Below are positions 1 through 4,968 of a stretch of DNA of 10,565 bases, one piece after another; positions within the stretch are counted from its first letter, which is position 1; each line of letters begins with the position of its first letter. The notes beneath the pieces are model-generated. The model was not told the origin of the DNA and did no database searches. It was given only the letters and a program-made list of their open reading frames with translations. The stretch covers positions 1 through 10,565 of the forward strand of contig JAUVLS010000023.1 in NCBI GenBank assembly GCA_030600625.1, in the 5' to 3' direction. The position numbers were made by a program, and so were the translations under genes. Source of the DNA: Bacteroidales bacterium (GTDB taxonomy: Bacteria > Bacteroidota > Bacteroidia > Bacteroidales > UBA12077).

Positions 1-1
1 T

Positions 2-244
2 TCGGAAAAAGAAACACTAAGTTTTGAGGGTCGGTTTATACACGGAAATCCAGATGGAAAACACGAATATTTTTATCCTGATAAAAAATTGAAAGAAGAA
101 AAGTATTATAGCGAAGGCGAAAAAGTTAAATCGTGGTCGAAATACGATGAATATGGTGATTTAATATTAGTTGTTCAATACAAGGATGGAAAAATTTATA
201 AAATTAATGGAGTAAAAGTAAAATTAAGTGCCGAGAAAAATTAG
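2..244 (+). CDS. C-terminal fragment of a MORN/YwqK-type repeat protein (5' end outside window)
   Basis: An open frame enters from the left edge and ends at TAG 242-244, giving 80 residues. It is rich in Gly, Tyr, Lys and Asp, with repeating short units such as 'GRFIHGNPDGKHEYFYPD', then 'KEEKYYSEGEKVKSW' and 'YGDLILVVQYKDGKIYKING'. This G-x-x-x-G-K-x-x-Y-Y-x-x-G pattern is that of MORN-like beta-hairpin repeats, which databases often label 'YwqK family antitoxin'. That label is a family name only; no toxin is visible here and the function is unknown. The stop lies 30 bp before ruvB on the same strand, but a promoter-like box sits in the gap, so co-transcription is uncertain. I am confident that the frame is coding and moderately confident in the repeat family. 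Confidence 0.7.
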   Translation, partial: SEKETLSFEGRFIHGNPDGKHEYFYPDKKLKEEKYYSEGEKVKSWSKYDEYGDLILVVQYKDGKIYKINGVKVKLSAEKN

Positions 245-250
245 TTTTTG

Positions 251-258
251 TAAATTTG
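251..258 (+). promoter_or_regulatory. Possible -7 promoter box (TAAATTTG) before ruvB
   Basis: TAAATTTG matches the Bacteroidota -7 element TAnnTTTG exactly and ends 16 bp before the ruvB ATG. No TTG/TTTG was found at the usual 17-23 bp upstream, so only half of the promoter is supported. In such AT-rich DNA a single box can occur by chance. Confidence 0.3.
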
Positions 259-274
259 AAAGAAAATAATTTGA

Positions 275-1318
275 ATGGAAGATTTGGATATAAGAGACCT
301 GTCTGCCGATAAGGCAGGGGAAAGCCTTTCAGAAAATGAAAAGGAATTTGAAAAAACATTACGCCCTTTTGATTTTAAGGATTTTAAAGGACAATTTAAA
401 GTGGTTGAAAATCTGAAGATTTTTGTTCAGGCAGCAAAAATGCGTAACGAATCACTCGACCATGTTTTATTGCATGGTCCTCCAGGTTTAGGTAAAACAA
501 CACTTGCTAATATTATTGCCAATGAATTAAACGTAAATTTAAAACTAACTTCCGGGCCAGTATTGGATAAGGCAGGTGACTTAGCCGGTTTACTAACAAA
601 TCTTGAAGAAGGTGACGTTTTATTTATTGATGAAATACACCGCTTAAGTCCTGTTGTTGAAGAATATTTATATTCTGCGATGGAGGATTACAGAATCGAT
701 ATAATGATCGATAAAGGACCAGGCGCTCGTTCTGTTCAGATAACATTAAACCCCTTTACCTTAATTGGTGCTACAACACGTTCAGGATTACTAACCAGTC
801 CGCTTCGTGCACGTTTTGGTATAAGCTCACATTTAGAATACTATGATTTTAAGATTATTACATCTATTATAAAGAGATCTGCAGGCATATTAAATGTTGC
901 TATTGATGATAAAGCAGCTGTTGAAATTGCATCACGTTCACGTGGCACACCGCGTATTGCAAATGCGCTTTTACGCCGTGTTCGTGACTTTGCTCAGGTG
1001 AAAGGAGATGGAAATATAGACATAGAAATTTCACGATTTGCGCTCCAGGCTTTAAATATAGATAAACACGGTTTAGACGAACTGGATAATAAAATATTAT
1101 TAACTATTATCGACAAATTTAAAGGAGGGCCTGTTGGAATTTCAACCATTGCTATTGCAATTGGCGAAGATAGTGGCACTATAGAAGAAGTTTATGAACC
1201 TTTTTTAATAAAAGAAGGATACATAAAACGTACTCCCCGCGGAAGAGAGGCAACCGAAATTGCCTACAAACATTTGAATAAAGTTCGTGATGTTGATGGT
1301 CAGGCTGGTTTATTTTAG
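275..1318 (+). CDS. ruvB: Holliday junction branch migration ATPase RuvB
   Basis: RuvB is the hexameric AAA+ motor that, with RuvA, drives branch migration of Holliday junctions before RuvC cleavage. The 347-residue product has every expected mark: Walker A GPPGLGKT at 68-75, Walker B with DEIH at 119-122, sensor I GATTR at 165-169, the arginine-finger region TSPLRARFG at 174-182, and sensor II GTPRIAN at 224-230. The C-terminal winged-helix DNA-binding domain includes GGPVGIS near 284-290 and [18 protein letters not shown] near 307-324. Length is near the family norm, with a slightly long N-terminus: residues 9-16 (LSADKAGE) are encoded by a small palindrome that looks inserted between the usual 'DIR' start and the '[10 protein letters not shown]' segment. 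ATG at 275 gives the usual N-terminus; no Shine-Dalgarno is visible, as is normal in this phylum. The stop overlaps the stop of the convergent Crp/Fnr gene. ruvA and ruvC are not in the window. Confidence 0.97.
   Translation: MEDLDIRDLSADKAGESLSENEKEFEKTLRPFDFKDFKGQFKVVENLKIFVQAAKMRNESLDHVLLHGPPGLGKTTLANIIANELNVNLKLTSGPVLDKAGDLAGLLTNLEEGDVLFIDEIHRLSPVVEEYLYSAMEDYRIDIMIDKGPGARSVQITLNPFTLIGATTRSGLLTSPLRARFGISSHLEYYDFKIITSIIKRSAGILNVAIDDKAAVEIASRSRGTPRIANALLRRVRDFAQVKGDGNIDIEISRFALQALNIDKHGLDELDNKILLTIIDKFKGGPVGISTIAIAIGEDSGTIEEVYEPFLIKEGYIKRTPRGREATEIAYKHLNKVRDVDGQAGLF
298..320. repeat. Small palindrome inside the 5' end of ruvB
   Basis: CTGCC (303-307), a GATAA loop (308-312) and GGCAG (313-317) form a perfect 5-bp stem within a GC-rich patch of otherwise AT-rich DNA. 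The flanks CCTGT (298-302) and GGG (318-320) extend the impression of a CCTGYCTGCC...GGCAGG element. It is translated in frame as RuvB residues 9-15 (LSADKAG), a stretch not expected in RuvB. From general knowledge, palindromes built on CTGCC/GGCAG recur in Bacteroidota genomes; that this is one of them is an inference. Confidence 0.45.
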
Positions 1319-2022
1319 TTAAACGCGTTAGATATTTTTTCTAATTGTTTAATATCCAAAATTTTGATTTTTCTTCCGTTCAAATCAATTAACTTATCAT
1401 GTTTAAATTCCGATAAAAGCCTGATAACTGATTCTGTTGCGGTGCCGACAATATTAGCAAGTTCTTCACGTGTTAAGGAAATTTGCAGTACACCATCTTC
1501 ATTTAATTCGAATATTTCCATTAATTTAAGTAAAATCTCAGCCAAACGTTCACGAACAGTTTTTTGAGCAATATCAGTAATAAATGCATTAGCCTCGCCA
1601 AGCTCTTTACAGGTTTGTTGCATTATTGCCATAGAAAAATTGCCATTGGTTTTTACAAGCTTAATAAGGGTTTCGCCCGGAACAAAACAAAGCGTGGCAT
1701 CTTCAATAACTTTAGCAGAAGAACAGGCAAGTTCATTACTTAAAATAGAACGATATCCAATAATACCTCCTTTTTTTGCAAAAGCAATTATTTGTTCACG
1801 ACCATCGATACCTGTTTTAAAGATTTTAATAATACCTGAATTAATACAATAAAAACCATTGGTTCTGCTGCCTTCATGATATATTACACTACCACGCTTA
1901 TAAATATTGCACACTTTTTCTCTTTCAACAATAGCATGTTCTTCAGGTGTAAGATGCTTAAATATTGAATCGTAATTATGCAAACAATCATTACAAGGTG
2001 GTATTTGATCTCGGCTTATCAT
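1315..2022 (-). CDS. Crp/Fnr-family transcriptional regulator with N-terminal CxxC
   Basis: This 235-residue protein has the CRP/FNR layout. Residues about 25-125 are a cyclic-nucleotide-binding-type beta-roll ('[20 protein letters not shown]', '[19 protein letters not shown]'). A long dimerisation helix runs about 128-172. A C-terminal winged helix holds the helix-turn-helix at about 183-210 ([21 protein letters not shown]). In the recognition helix E197 and R201 align with FNR E209 and R213, while the FNR Ser is Ile here. The N-terminus carries C10-x-x-C13, and further cysteines lie at 38, 59, 100, 112 and 138. This resembles an FNR-type Fe-S or redox sensor, but the spacing is not that of E. 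coli FNR, so the signal sensed is unknown. A CRP-like cAMP pocket is not evident. The gene is divergent from the OsmC-like gene, which makes it a plausible local regulator. No upstream in-frame alternative to ATG 2022 was seen. Confidence 0.92.
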   Translation of the reverse strand: MISRDQIPPCNDCLHNYDSIFKHLTPEEHAIVEREKVCNIYKRGSVIYHEGSRTNGFYCINSGIIKIFKTGIDGREQIIAFAKKGGIIGYRSILSNELACSSAKVIEDATLCFVPGETLIKLVKTNGNFSMAIMQQTCKELGEANAFITDIAQKTVRERLAEILLKLMEIFELNEDGVLQISLTREELANIVGTATESVIRLLSEFKHDKLIDLNGRKIKILDIKQLEKISNAFN

Positions 2023-2109
2023 TTCTTTAAAAAAAATCTTGTGTGTTTAAAGTATTAATAATCAAATACAAATATTTTTAAAATAAATTTTATTTATATA
2101 TTTAGAACA

Positions 2110-2117
2110 CAAAATTA
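2110..2117 (-). promoter_or_regulatory. Possible -7 promoter box for the Crp/Fnr gene
   Basis: On the minus strand this reads TAATTTTG, an exact match to TAnnTTTG, about 88 bp before the Crp/Fnr start codon. No TTG lies at the expected 17-23 bp upstream (the nearest is about 28 bp away), so the assignment is tentative. Confidence 0.3.
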
Positions 2118-2141
2118 AGTTTTTTGTTTTATAAATTAGAA

Positions 2142-2171
2142 TTTGCAATATAGATTTTAAAATTATATTTG
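2142..2171 (+). promoter_or_regulatory. Promoter of the OsmC-like gene (TTTG - 18 bp - TATATTTG)
   Basis: TTTG at 2142-2145 and TATATTTG at 2164-2171 match both Bacteroidota promoter elements (-33 TTG and -7 TAnnTTTG) with an allowed 18-bp spacer. This is the best promoter match I found in the window. It would give a leader of roughly 70 nt before ATG 2245. The 32-bp dyad at 2143-2174 covers nearly the whole promoter, so binding there should affect initiation. Confidence 0.55.
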
Positions 2172-2174
2172 CAA
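2143..2174. promoter_or_regulatory. 32-bp dyad (candidate operator) between the Crp/Fnr and OsmC-like genes
   Basis: The left arm TTGCAATATA (2143-2152) and right arm TATATTTGCAA (2164-2174) are inverted copies with one extra T in the right arm. They flank a perfect central palindrome ATTTTAAAAT (2154-2163). The outer half-sites are each TTGCAA. The arrangement suits a dimeric DNA-binding protein; the adjacent Crp/Fnr regulator is the obvious candidate, but this is inference. It does not match the E. coli FNR box TTGAT-N4-ATCAA or the CRP box TGTGA-N6-TCACA. Confidence 0.4.
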
Positions 2175-2244
2175 AAAAATAAATATTTGTCTTTAGGTAA
2201 GTATTAAATAAGAAATAATCAGTTAAATATAAAATTATAAATAG

Positions 2245-2667
2245 ATGAAAACATCGTTAAGTATTGATTGGATTGAAGGAATGGCTTTTGAAAGCGAAGT
2301 AAATGGCCATAAAATAATAATTGATGCTGTTGAAGCTGTGGGTGGTAATGACAGAGGTCCAAGGCCAAAGCCTCTTATGCTATTATCACTTGCCGGATGC
2401 ACTGGAATGGATGTGGTGTCTATTCTTAAAAAGATGAGAGTTGAACTTGATAACTTTAGTGTTGAGGTAGAGGCAAATCAAACAGAGGAACATCCCAAGC
2501 ATTTTGATGAGATGAAAATTATTTACAAATTTTGGGGTAAGGATTTACCGATGGCAAAACTTGAAAAAGCAGTAAATTTATCAGAAGAAAGATATTGTGG
2601 TGTTAGCGAAGTTTACAAAAAATACGTAAAAATGAGCAATGAAATACAGATAAATCCTAAGAAATAA
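2245..2667 (+). CDS. OsmC/Ohr-superfamily protein, YhfA-like
   Basis: The 140-residue product has the OsmC fold pattern: an N-terminal beta region, a central helix with the first redox cysteine in LAGCTGMDVVSILKKMR (C52), and the second cysteine late in ERYCGVSEVYKK (C118). OsmC/Ohr proteins are cytoplasmic thiol peroxidases that reduce organic hydroperoxides using such a cysteine pair. The 'GCTGMDVVSIL' motif places it nearer the YhfA-type subgroup, whose substrate is not established, than Ohr proper, so peroxidase activity is likely but unproven. Length is normal. It stands alone as a transcription unit, with its own promoter at 2142-2171 and a strong terminator 18 bp after the stop. The divergent Crp/Fnr gene with a CxxC motif hints at redox- or oxygen-linked control. 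No signal peptide is present. Confidence 0.9.
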   Translation: MKTSLSIDWIEGMAFESEVNGHKIIIDAVEAVGGNDRGPRPKPLMLLSLAGCTGMDVVSILKKMRVELDNFSVEVEANQTEEHPKHFDEMKIIYKFWGKDLPMAKLEKAVNLSEERYCGVSEVYKKYVKMSNEIQINPKK

Positions 2668-2684
2668 GAATAGCCTTTGCAAAA

Positions 2685-2727
2685 AATAAATAAGCCTGCT
2701 AATCTTGTTTTAGCAGGCTTATTTATT
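2685..2727. terminator. Bidirectional intrinsic terminator between the OsmC-like gene and pheS
   Basis: A perfect 18-bp stem pairs 2685-2702 with 2710-2727 around the 7-nt loop TCTTGTT. The loop-proximal part is GCCTGCTAA/TTAGCAGGC and the outer part is AT-only, so the A run on one side and the T run on the other serve as U-tracts in both directions. It lies 17 bp after the OsmC-like stop and 18 bp after the pheS stop, and so can end both convergent transcripts. Confidence 0.92.
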
Positions 2728-2745
2728 AGATATTTATAAATTATT

Positions 2746-3765
2746 TTAAAGTGCCGATTTAAATTGATCTAAAAACCTTACATCATTCTCAAAATAAAGG
2801 CGAAGATCCTTAATTCCGTATTTAAGCATTGTTATTCGCTCAATTCCCATTCCGAATGCAAAACCGGTATATTTTTTACTATCTATTCCGCAGCTGTCCA
2901 GTACATTGGGATCAACCATTCCGCAACCCAAAATTTCTAACCATCCCGTATATTTACAAACATTACAGCCCTTTCCTTCACAAATATTACAAGCAACATC
3001 CATTTCTGCCGAAGGCTCTGTAAAAGGGAAATAAGATGGTCGTAAACGAATTTCGGTTTTTTCACCGAACATTTCTTTAGCGAAATATAATAAAGTTTGT
3101 TTTAAATCGGCGAAAGAAACATATTTGTCAATATACAAACCTTCAACCTGATGGAAAATACAATGAGCACGTGCACTAATTGCTTCGTTTCTGAAAACAC
3201 GTCCCGGCGAAATAGTCCGTATAGGAGGTTGTGTATTTTCCATAATCCTAACCTGAACCGATGATGTATGAGTACGTAATAATATATCAGGATTTTTTTC
3301 GATAAAGAAAGTATCCTGCATGTCGCGGGCAGGATGTTCTTCAGGAAAATTTAGTGCTGAGAATACATGCCAGTCGTCTTCAATTTCGGGGCCTTCGGAA
3401 ATGGTAAAACCTAATCTTTTAAAAATATCAATAATTTCATTTCTTACAATAGAAATAGGATGACGTGTTCCTTGTTTTAAAGAATCGCCAGGCAAACTCA
3501 TGTCAATTTCTGAATCAGCTTCTGATTTATCTTCAAGACTATCTTTTAATAAATTGATTTTTTCCTGAATAGAAACTTTGAGCTCGTTTAGTTTTTGTCC
3601 TACTATTTTTTTGTTTTCACGTGGAACGTTTTTAAATTCCGAGAAAAGATCATTTACTATTCCTTTCTTCCCCATAAATTCAATACGAAAAGTTTCAATT
3701 TCGTCCAATGACGTTGCCACAAATTCTTTCGCTTCTTCTAAATAGTTATTAATTTTTTCTATCAT
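2746..3765 (-). CDS. pheS: Phenylalanine--tRNA ligase alpha subunit
   Basis: PheS is the catalytic alpha subunit of the cytoplasmic alpha2-beta2 phenylalanyl-tRNA synthetase, which charges tRNA-Phe. The 339-residue product begins with the N-terminal coiled-coil region (about 1-85). The class II core follows, with motif 2 around GRVFRNEAISARAHCIFHQ (188-206) and motif 3 in GFAFGMGIERITML (301-314). Alanine 303 of the FAFGMG loop corresponds to the phenylalanine-pocket alanine (E. coli A294), so ordinary substrate selectivity is expected. A four-cysteine knuckle at C259, C262, C267 and C270 (CxxC-x4-CxxC) precedes KYTGWLEI; this is a common variant among bacterial PheS and probably binds zinc. 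Length is normal and the gene is complete. pheT is not adjacent: downstream lies a terminator and the convergent OsmC-like gene, so the two subunits are encoded apart. It follows the isomerase gene by 47 bp on the same strand. Confidence 0.97.
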   Translation of the reverse strand: MIEKINNYLEEAKEFVATSLDEIETFRIEFMGKKGIVNDLFSEFKNVPRENKKIVGQKLNELKVSIQEKINLLKDSLEDKSEADSEIDMSLPGDSLKQGTRHPISIVRNEIIDIFKRLGFTISEGPEIEDDWHVFSALNFPEEHPARDMQDTFFIEKNPDILLRTHTSSVQVRIMENTQPPIRTISPGRVFRNEAISARAHCIFHQVEGLYIDKYVSFADLKQTLLYFAKEMFGEKTEIRLRPSYFPFTEPSAEMDVACNICEGKGCNVCKYTGWLEILGCGMVDPNVLDSCGIDSKKYTGFAFGMGIERITMLKYGIKDLRLYFENDVRFLDQFKSAL

Positions 3766-3784
3766 GATTATATTAAACTATTGG

Positions 3785-3810
3785 TTGAGATGCAATGTAT
3801 TGCGTCTCAA
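3785..3810. repeat. Palindromic hairpin between the isomerase gene and pheS
   Basis: TTGAGATGCAAT (3785-3796) pairs with ATTGCGTCTCAA (3799-3810) over 12 positions, with one T-G mismatch, around a GT centre. On the minus strand the hairpin begins 3 nt after the isomerase stop codon. The run of T lies on the plus-strand side, not downstream for the minus-strand genes, so it is a poor terminator for them. The core GAGACGCAAT/ATTGCGTCTC resembles small palindromes I know to be repeated in Bacteroidota genomes. It may be a dispersed element or an mRNA-processing or stabilising hairpin. Confidence 0.6.
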
Positions 3811-3815
3811 AATTA
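3808..3815 (-). promoter_or_regulatory. Possible internal -7 box before pheS
   Basis: The minus strand reads TAATTTTG, an exact TAnnTTTG match that overlaps the stop codon of the isomerase gene, 43 bp before the pheS ATG. No -33 TTG was found at a suitable distance. Initiation here would place the hairpin at 3785-3810 within the pheS leader. This is weak on its own. Confidence 0.2.
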
Positions 3816-4625
3816 ATATTTTTTTATTCTCATTTTAATATTTTTAACTGGTCTGTCGTTTTCGTCAGTTACAACTGCAGCAATTTTATCAATTATTTCC
3901 AAGCCTTCAACCACTTCACCGAAAACGGTGTATGCATTATCTAAATGCGGCGTACCGCCTATTGTCTGATAAACTTTTAATTTGTTTTCGGGTATTTTAT
4001 AATAACCTTCTGCTTTAAATTCTTCTTCTGCCTTTTTACGGGCTTCAGGAAGAATAACCTGATAATCAATCATTCCGCCCGTATTATAAGCTTCATTTTT
4101 AGCTTCATCTATATTTTTAGTTATAAGTTTATTTAATCGTGATGCATTTATCCGGTCCTCAACTTTTTTTACATCTTCATCAGTAAACACCTTGCCTTGT
4201 ACAATATAAAATTGCGATCCGGCAGAACGCATTTCAGGATTGACGTCATCGCCTTCGCGTGCTGCAGCAATAACTCCTTTTTTATGAAAAATCGCATCAA
4301 CAAATTCAGCAGGAATTGTATAGCCGGGTCCTCCTTCGCCAAGCATTTTTCCCGGTTCTGCATTTCGCGAGTTAGGATCACCACCCTGAATCATAAATTC
4401 GTCAATTACCCTGTGAAAAAGTAAATCGTTGAAATATCCTTGCTCAATTAGTTTTATAAAATTTGCTTTATGTAATGGTGTGGCATCATATAATTTGAAA
4501 ACTATATCACCATATTCAGTTTCAATCTTATAAAGCTGATCTTTTGTTTTCTTTTTTGATTTATCAATGTGGCAGGAAAAAACAAAAAGAGAAAGAATTA
4601 CTGACAAAAAAACGATTTTTTTCAT
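3813..4625 (-). CDS. Cyclophilin-type peptidyl-prolyl cis-trans isomerase, lipoprotein
   Basis: The 270-residue product starts with a lipoprotein signal peptide: a KK n-region, a hydrophobic stretch 4-16 and lipobox VFSC with C18. It is therefore probably a membrane-anchored envelope foldase that speeds cis-trans isomerisation of X-Pro bonds. The cyclophilin domain spans about 32-270. The catalytic cluster is visible in FHRVIDEFMIQGGDP (70-84; R72, F77 and Q80 correspond to human CypA R55, F60 and Q63), then GSQFYIV (136-142), and LDNAYTVFGEVVEGLEIIDKI near 228-248. Between the last two motifs lies an insertion of about 75 charged residues (about 145-222) that ordinary short bacterial cyclophilins lack. 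It begins 'FTDEDVKKVEDRINASR', and related Bacteroidota isomerases carry a similar insert. The start ATG 4625 gives a proper signal peptide. It heads a leftward pair with pheS. Confidence 0.94.
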   Translation of the reverse strand: MKKIVFLSVILSLFVFSCHIDKSKKKTKDQLYKIETEYGDIVFKLYDATPLHKANFIKLIEQGYFNDLLFHRVIDEFMIQGGDPNSRNAEPGKMLGEGGPGYTIPAEFVDAIFHKKGVIAAAREGDDVNPEMRSAGSQFYIVQGKVFTDEDVKKVEDRINASRLNKLITKNIDEAKNEAYNTGGMIDYQVILPEARKKAEEEFKAEGYYKIPENKLKVYQTIGGTPHLDNAYTVFGEVVEGLEIIDKIAAVVTDENDRPVKNIKMRIKKY

Positions 4626-4652
4626 GACCTATGTATGTTTTAATTTAAACAA

Positions 4653-4660
4653 CAAAAATA
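4653..4660 (-). promoter_or_regulatory. Possible -7 promoter box for the isomerase-pheS unit
   Basis: The minus strand reads TATTTTTG, an exact TAnnTTTG match ending 27 bp before the isomerase ATG, a sensible distance for a short leader. No -33 TTG is present 17-23 bp upstream, so confidence is limited. Confidence 0.35.
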
Positions 4661-4740
4661 GAAACAAATACGAATTAATTGAAATACATTCTGAATAATT
4701 ATATAAAGAAAAGATTAGATTATGATTTGGTATTAATAAT

Positions 4741-4820
4741 TAAGCCATTAGTTTTTAGCTATTAGCTATTAGAAAAACTAATGTACAAAGATTAAAAAAC
4801 TAATAGTTAGAAGCTAACAG
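4741..4820. repeat. 7-bp-periodic TTAG repeat arranged as an inverted repeat
   Basis: TTAG recurs at exactly 7-bp steps (starts 4748, 4755, 4762, 4769), preceded in phase by TAAG at 4741; two units are identical (TTAGCTA at 4755 and 4762). The opposite strand continues the theme: CTAA lies at 4800 and 4814, 14 bp apart, with a TTAG midway at 4807. Part of the array forms a perfect 11-bp inverted repeat, CATTAGTTTTT (4746-4756) with AAAAACTAATG (4773-4783), around a 16-nt loop. Strings of TTAGCTA-like heptamers are, to my knowledge, common in Bacteroidota spacers; the function is unknown. Confidence 0.7.
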
Positions 4821-4968
4821 TTTATTTCAAATCCTTATAATTTTAGCTAATCAGAATAAAAATAAATAAAATAATTAATTCAGATTAATATAAAATTGCA
4901 AATATTATGATAATAAGAATAAGAAGTTTTACTTTGTAATTAGTATAAATCAAATGATTAAATAAAAA

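Larger units (their letters stand above)
4626..4968. other. 343-bp gene-free spacer between divergent transcription units
   Basis: This very AT-rich spacer separates the leftward isomerase gene from the rightward flippase gene. It holds the -7 box at 4653-4660, the 7-bp-periodic repeat at 4741-4820, and an isolated palindrome TTAGCTAA at 4843-4850. No open frame with recognisable protein, no tRNA and no convincing two-part promoter for the flippase were seen; the nearest candidate is TTACTTTG at 4929-4936, one base off TAnnTTTG. The last 15 bases contain an ATG-TAA minicistron in the flippase frame. Confidence 0.7.

Noticed and set aside
2..244. Toxin-antitoxin system suggested by the YwqK family name
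   Set aside because: Only the C-terminal part is visible and no toxin gene is next to it; the family label alone is not evidence of an antitoxin.
566..576. Second copy of the 11-mer GATAAGGCAGG found in the ruvB palindrome (308-318)
   Set aside because: Here it encodes the conserved RuvB segment [12 protein letters not shown] and has no palindromic partner, so the match is coincidental.
2083..2097. ATAAAT-TTT-ATTTAT inverted repeat upstream of the Crp/Fnr gene
   Set aside because: It is made only of A and T with 6-bp arms; symmetry of this size is expected by chance in this spacer, unlike the TTGCAA dyad nearby.
4197..4424. Small open frames overlapping real genes (for example 4197-4424 +, 994-1179 -, 7342-7542 -)
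   Set aside because: They lie antisense to or out of frame with well-identified genes and encode no recognisable protein.
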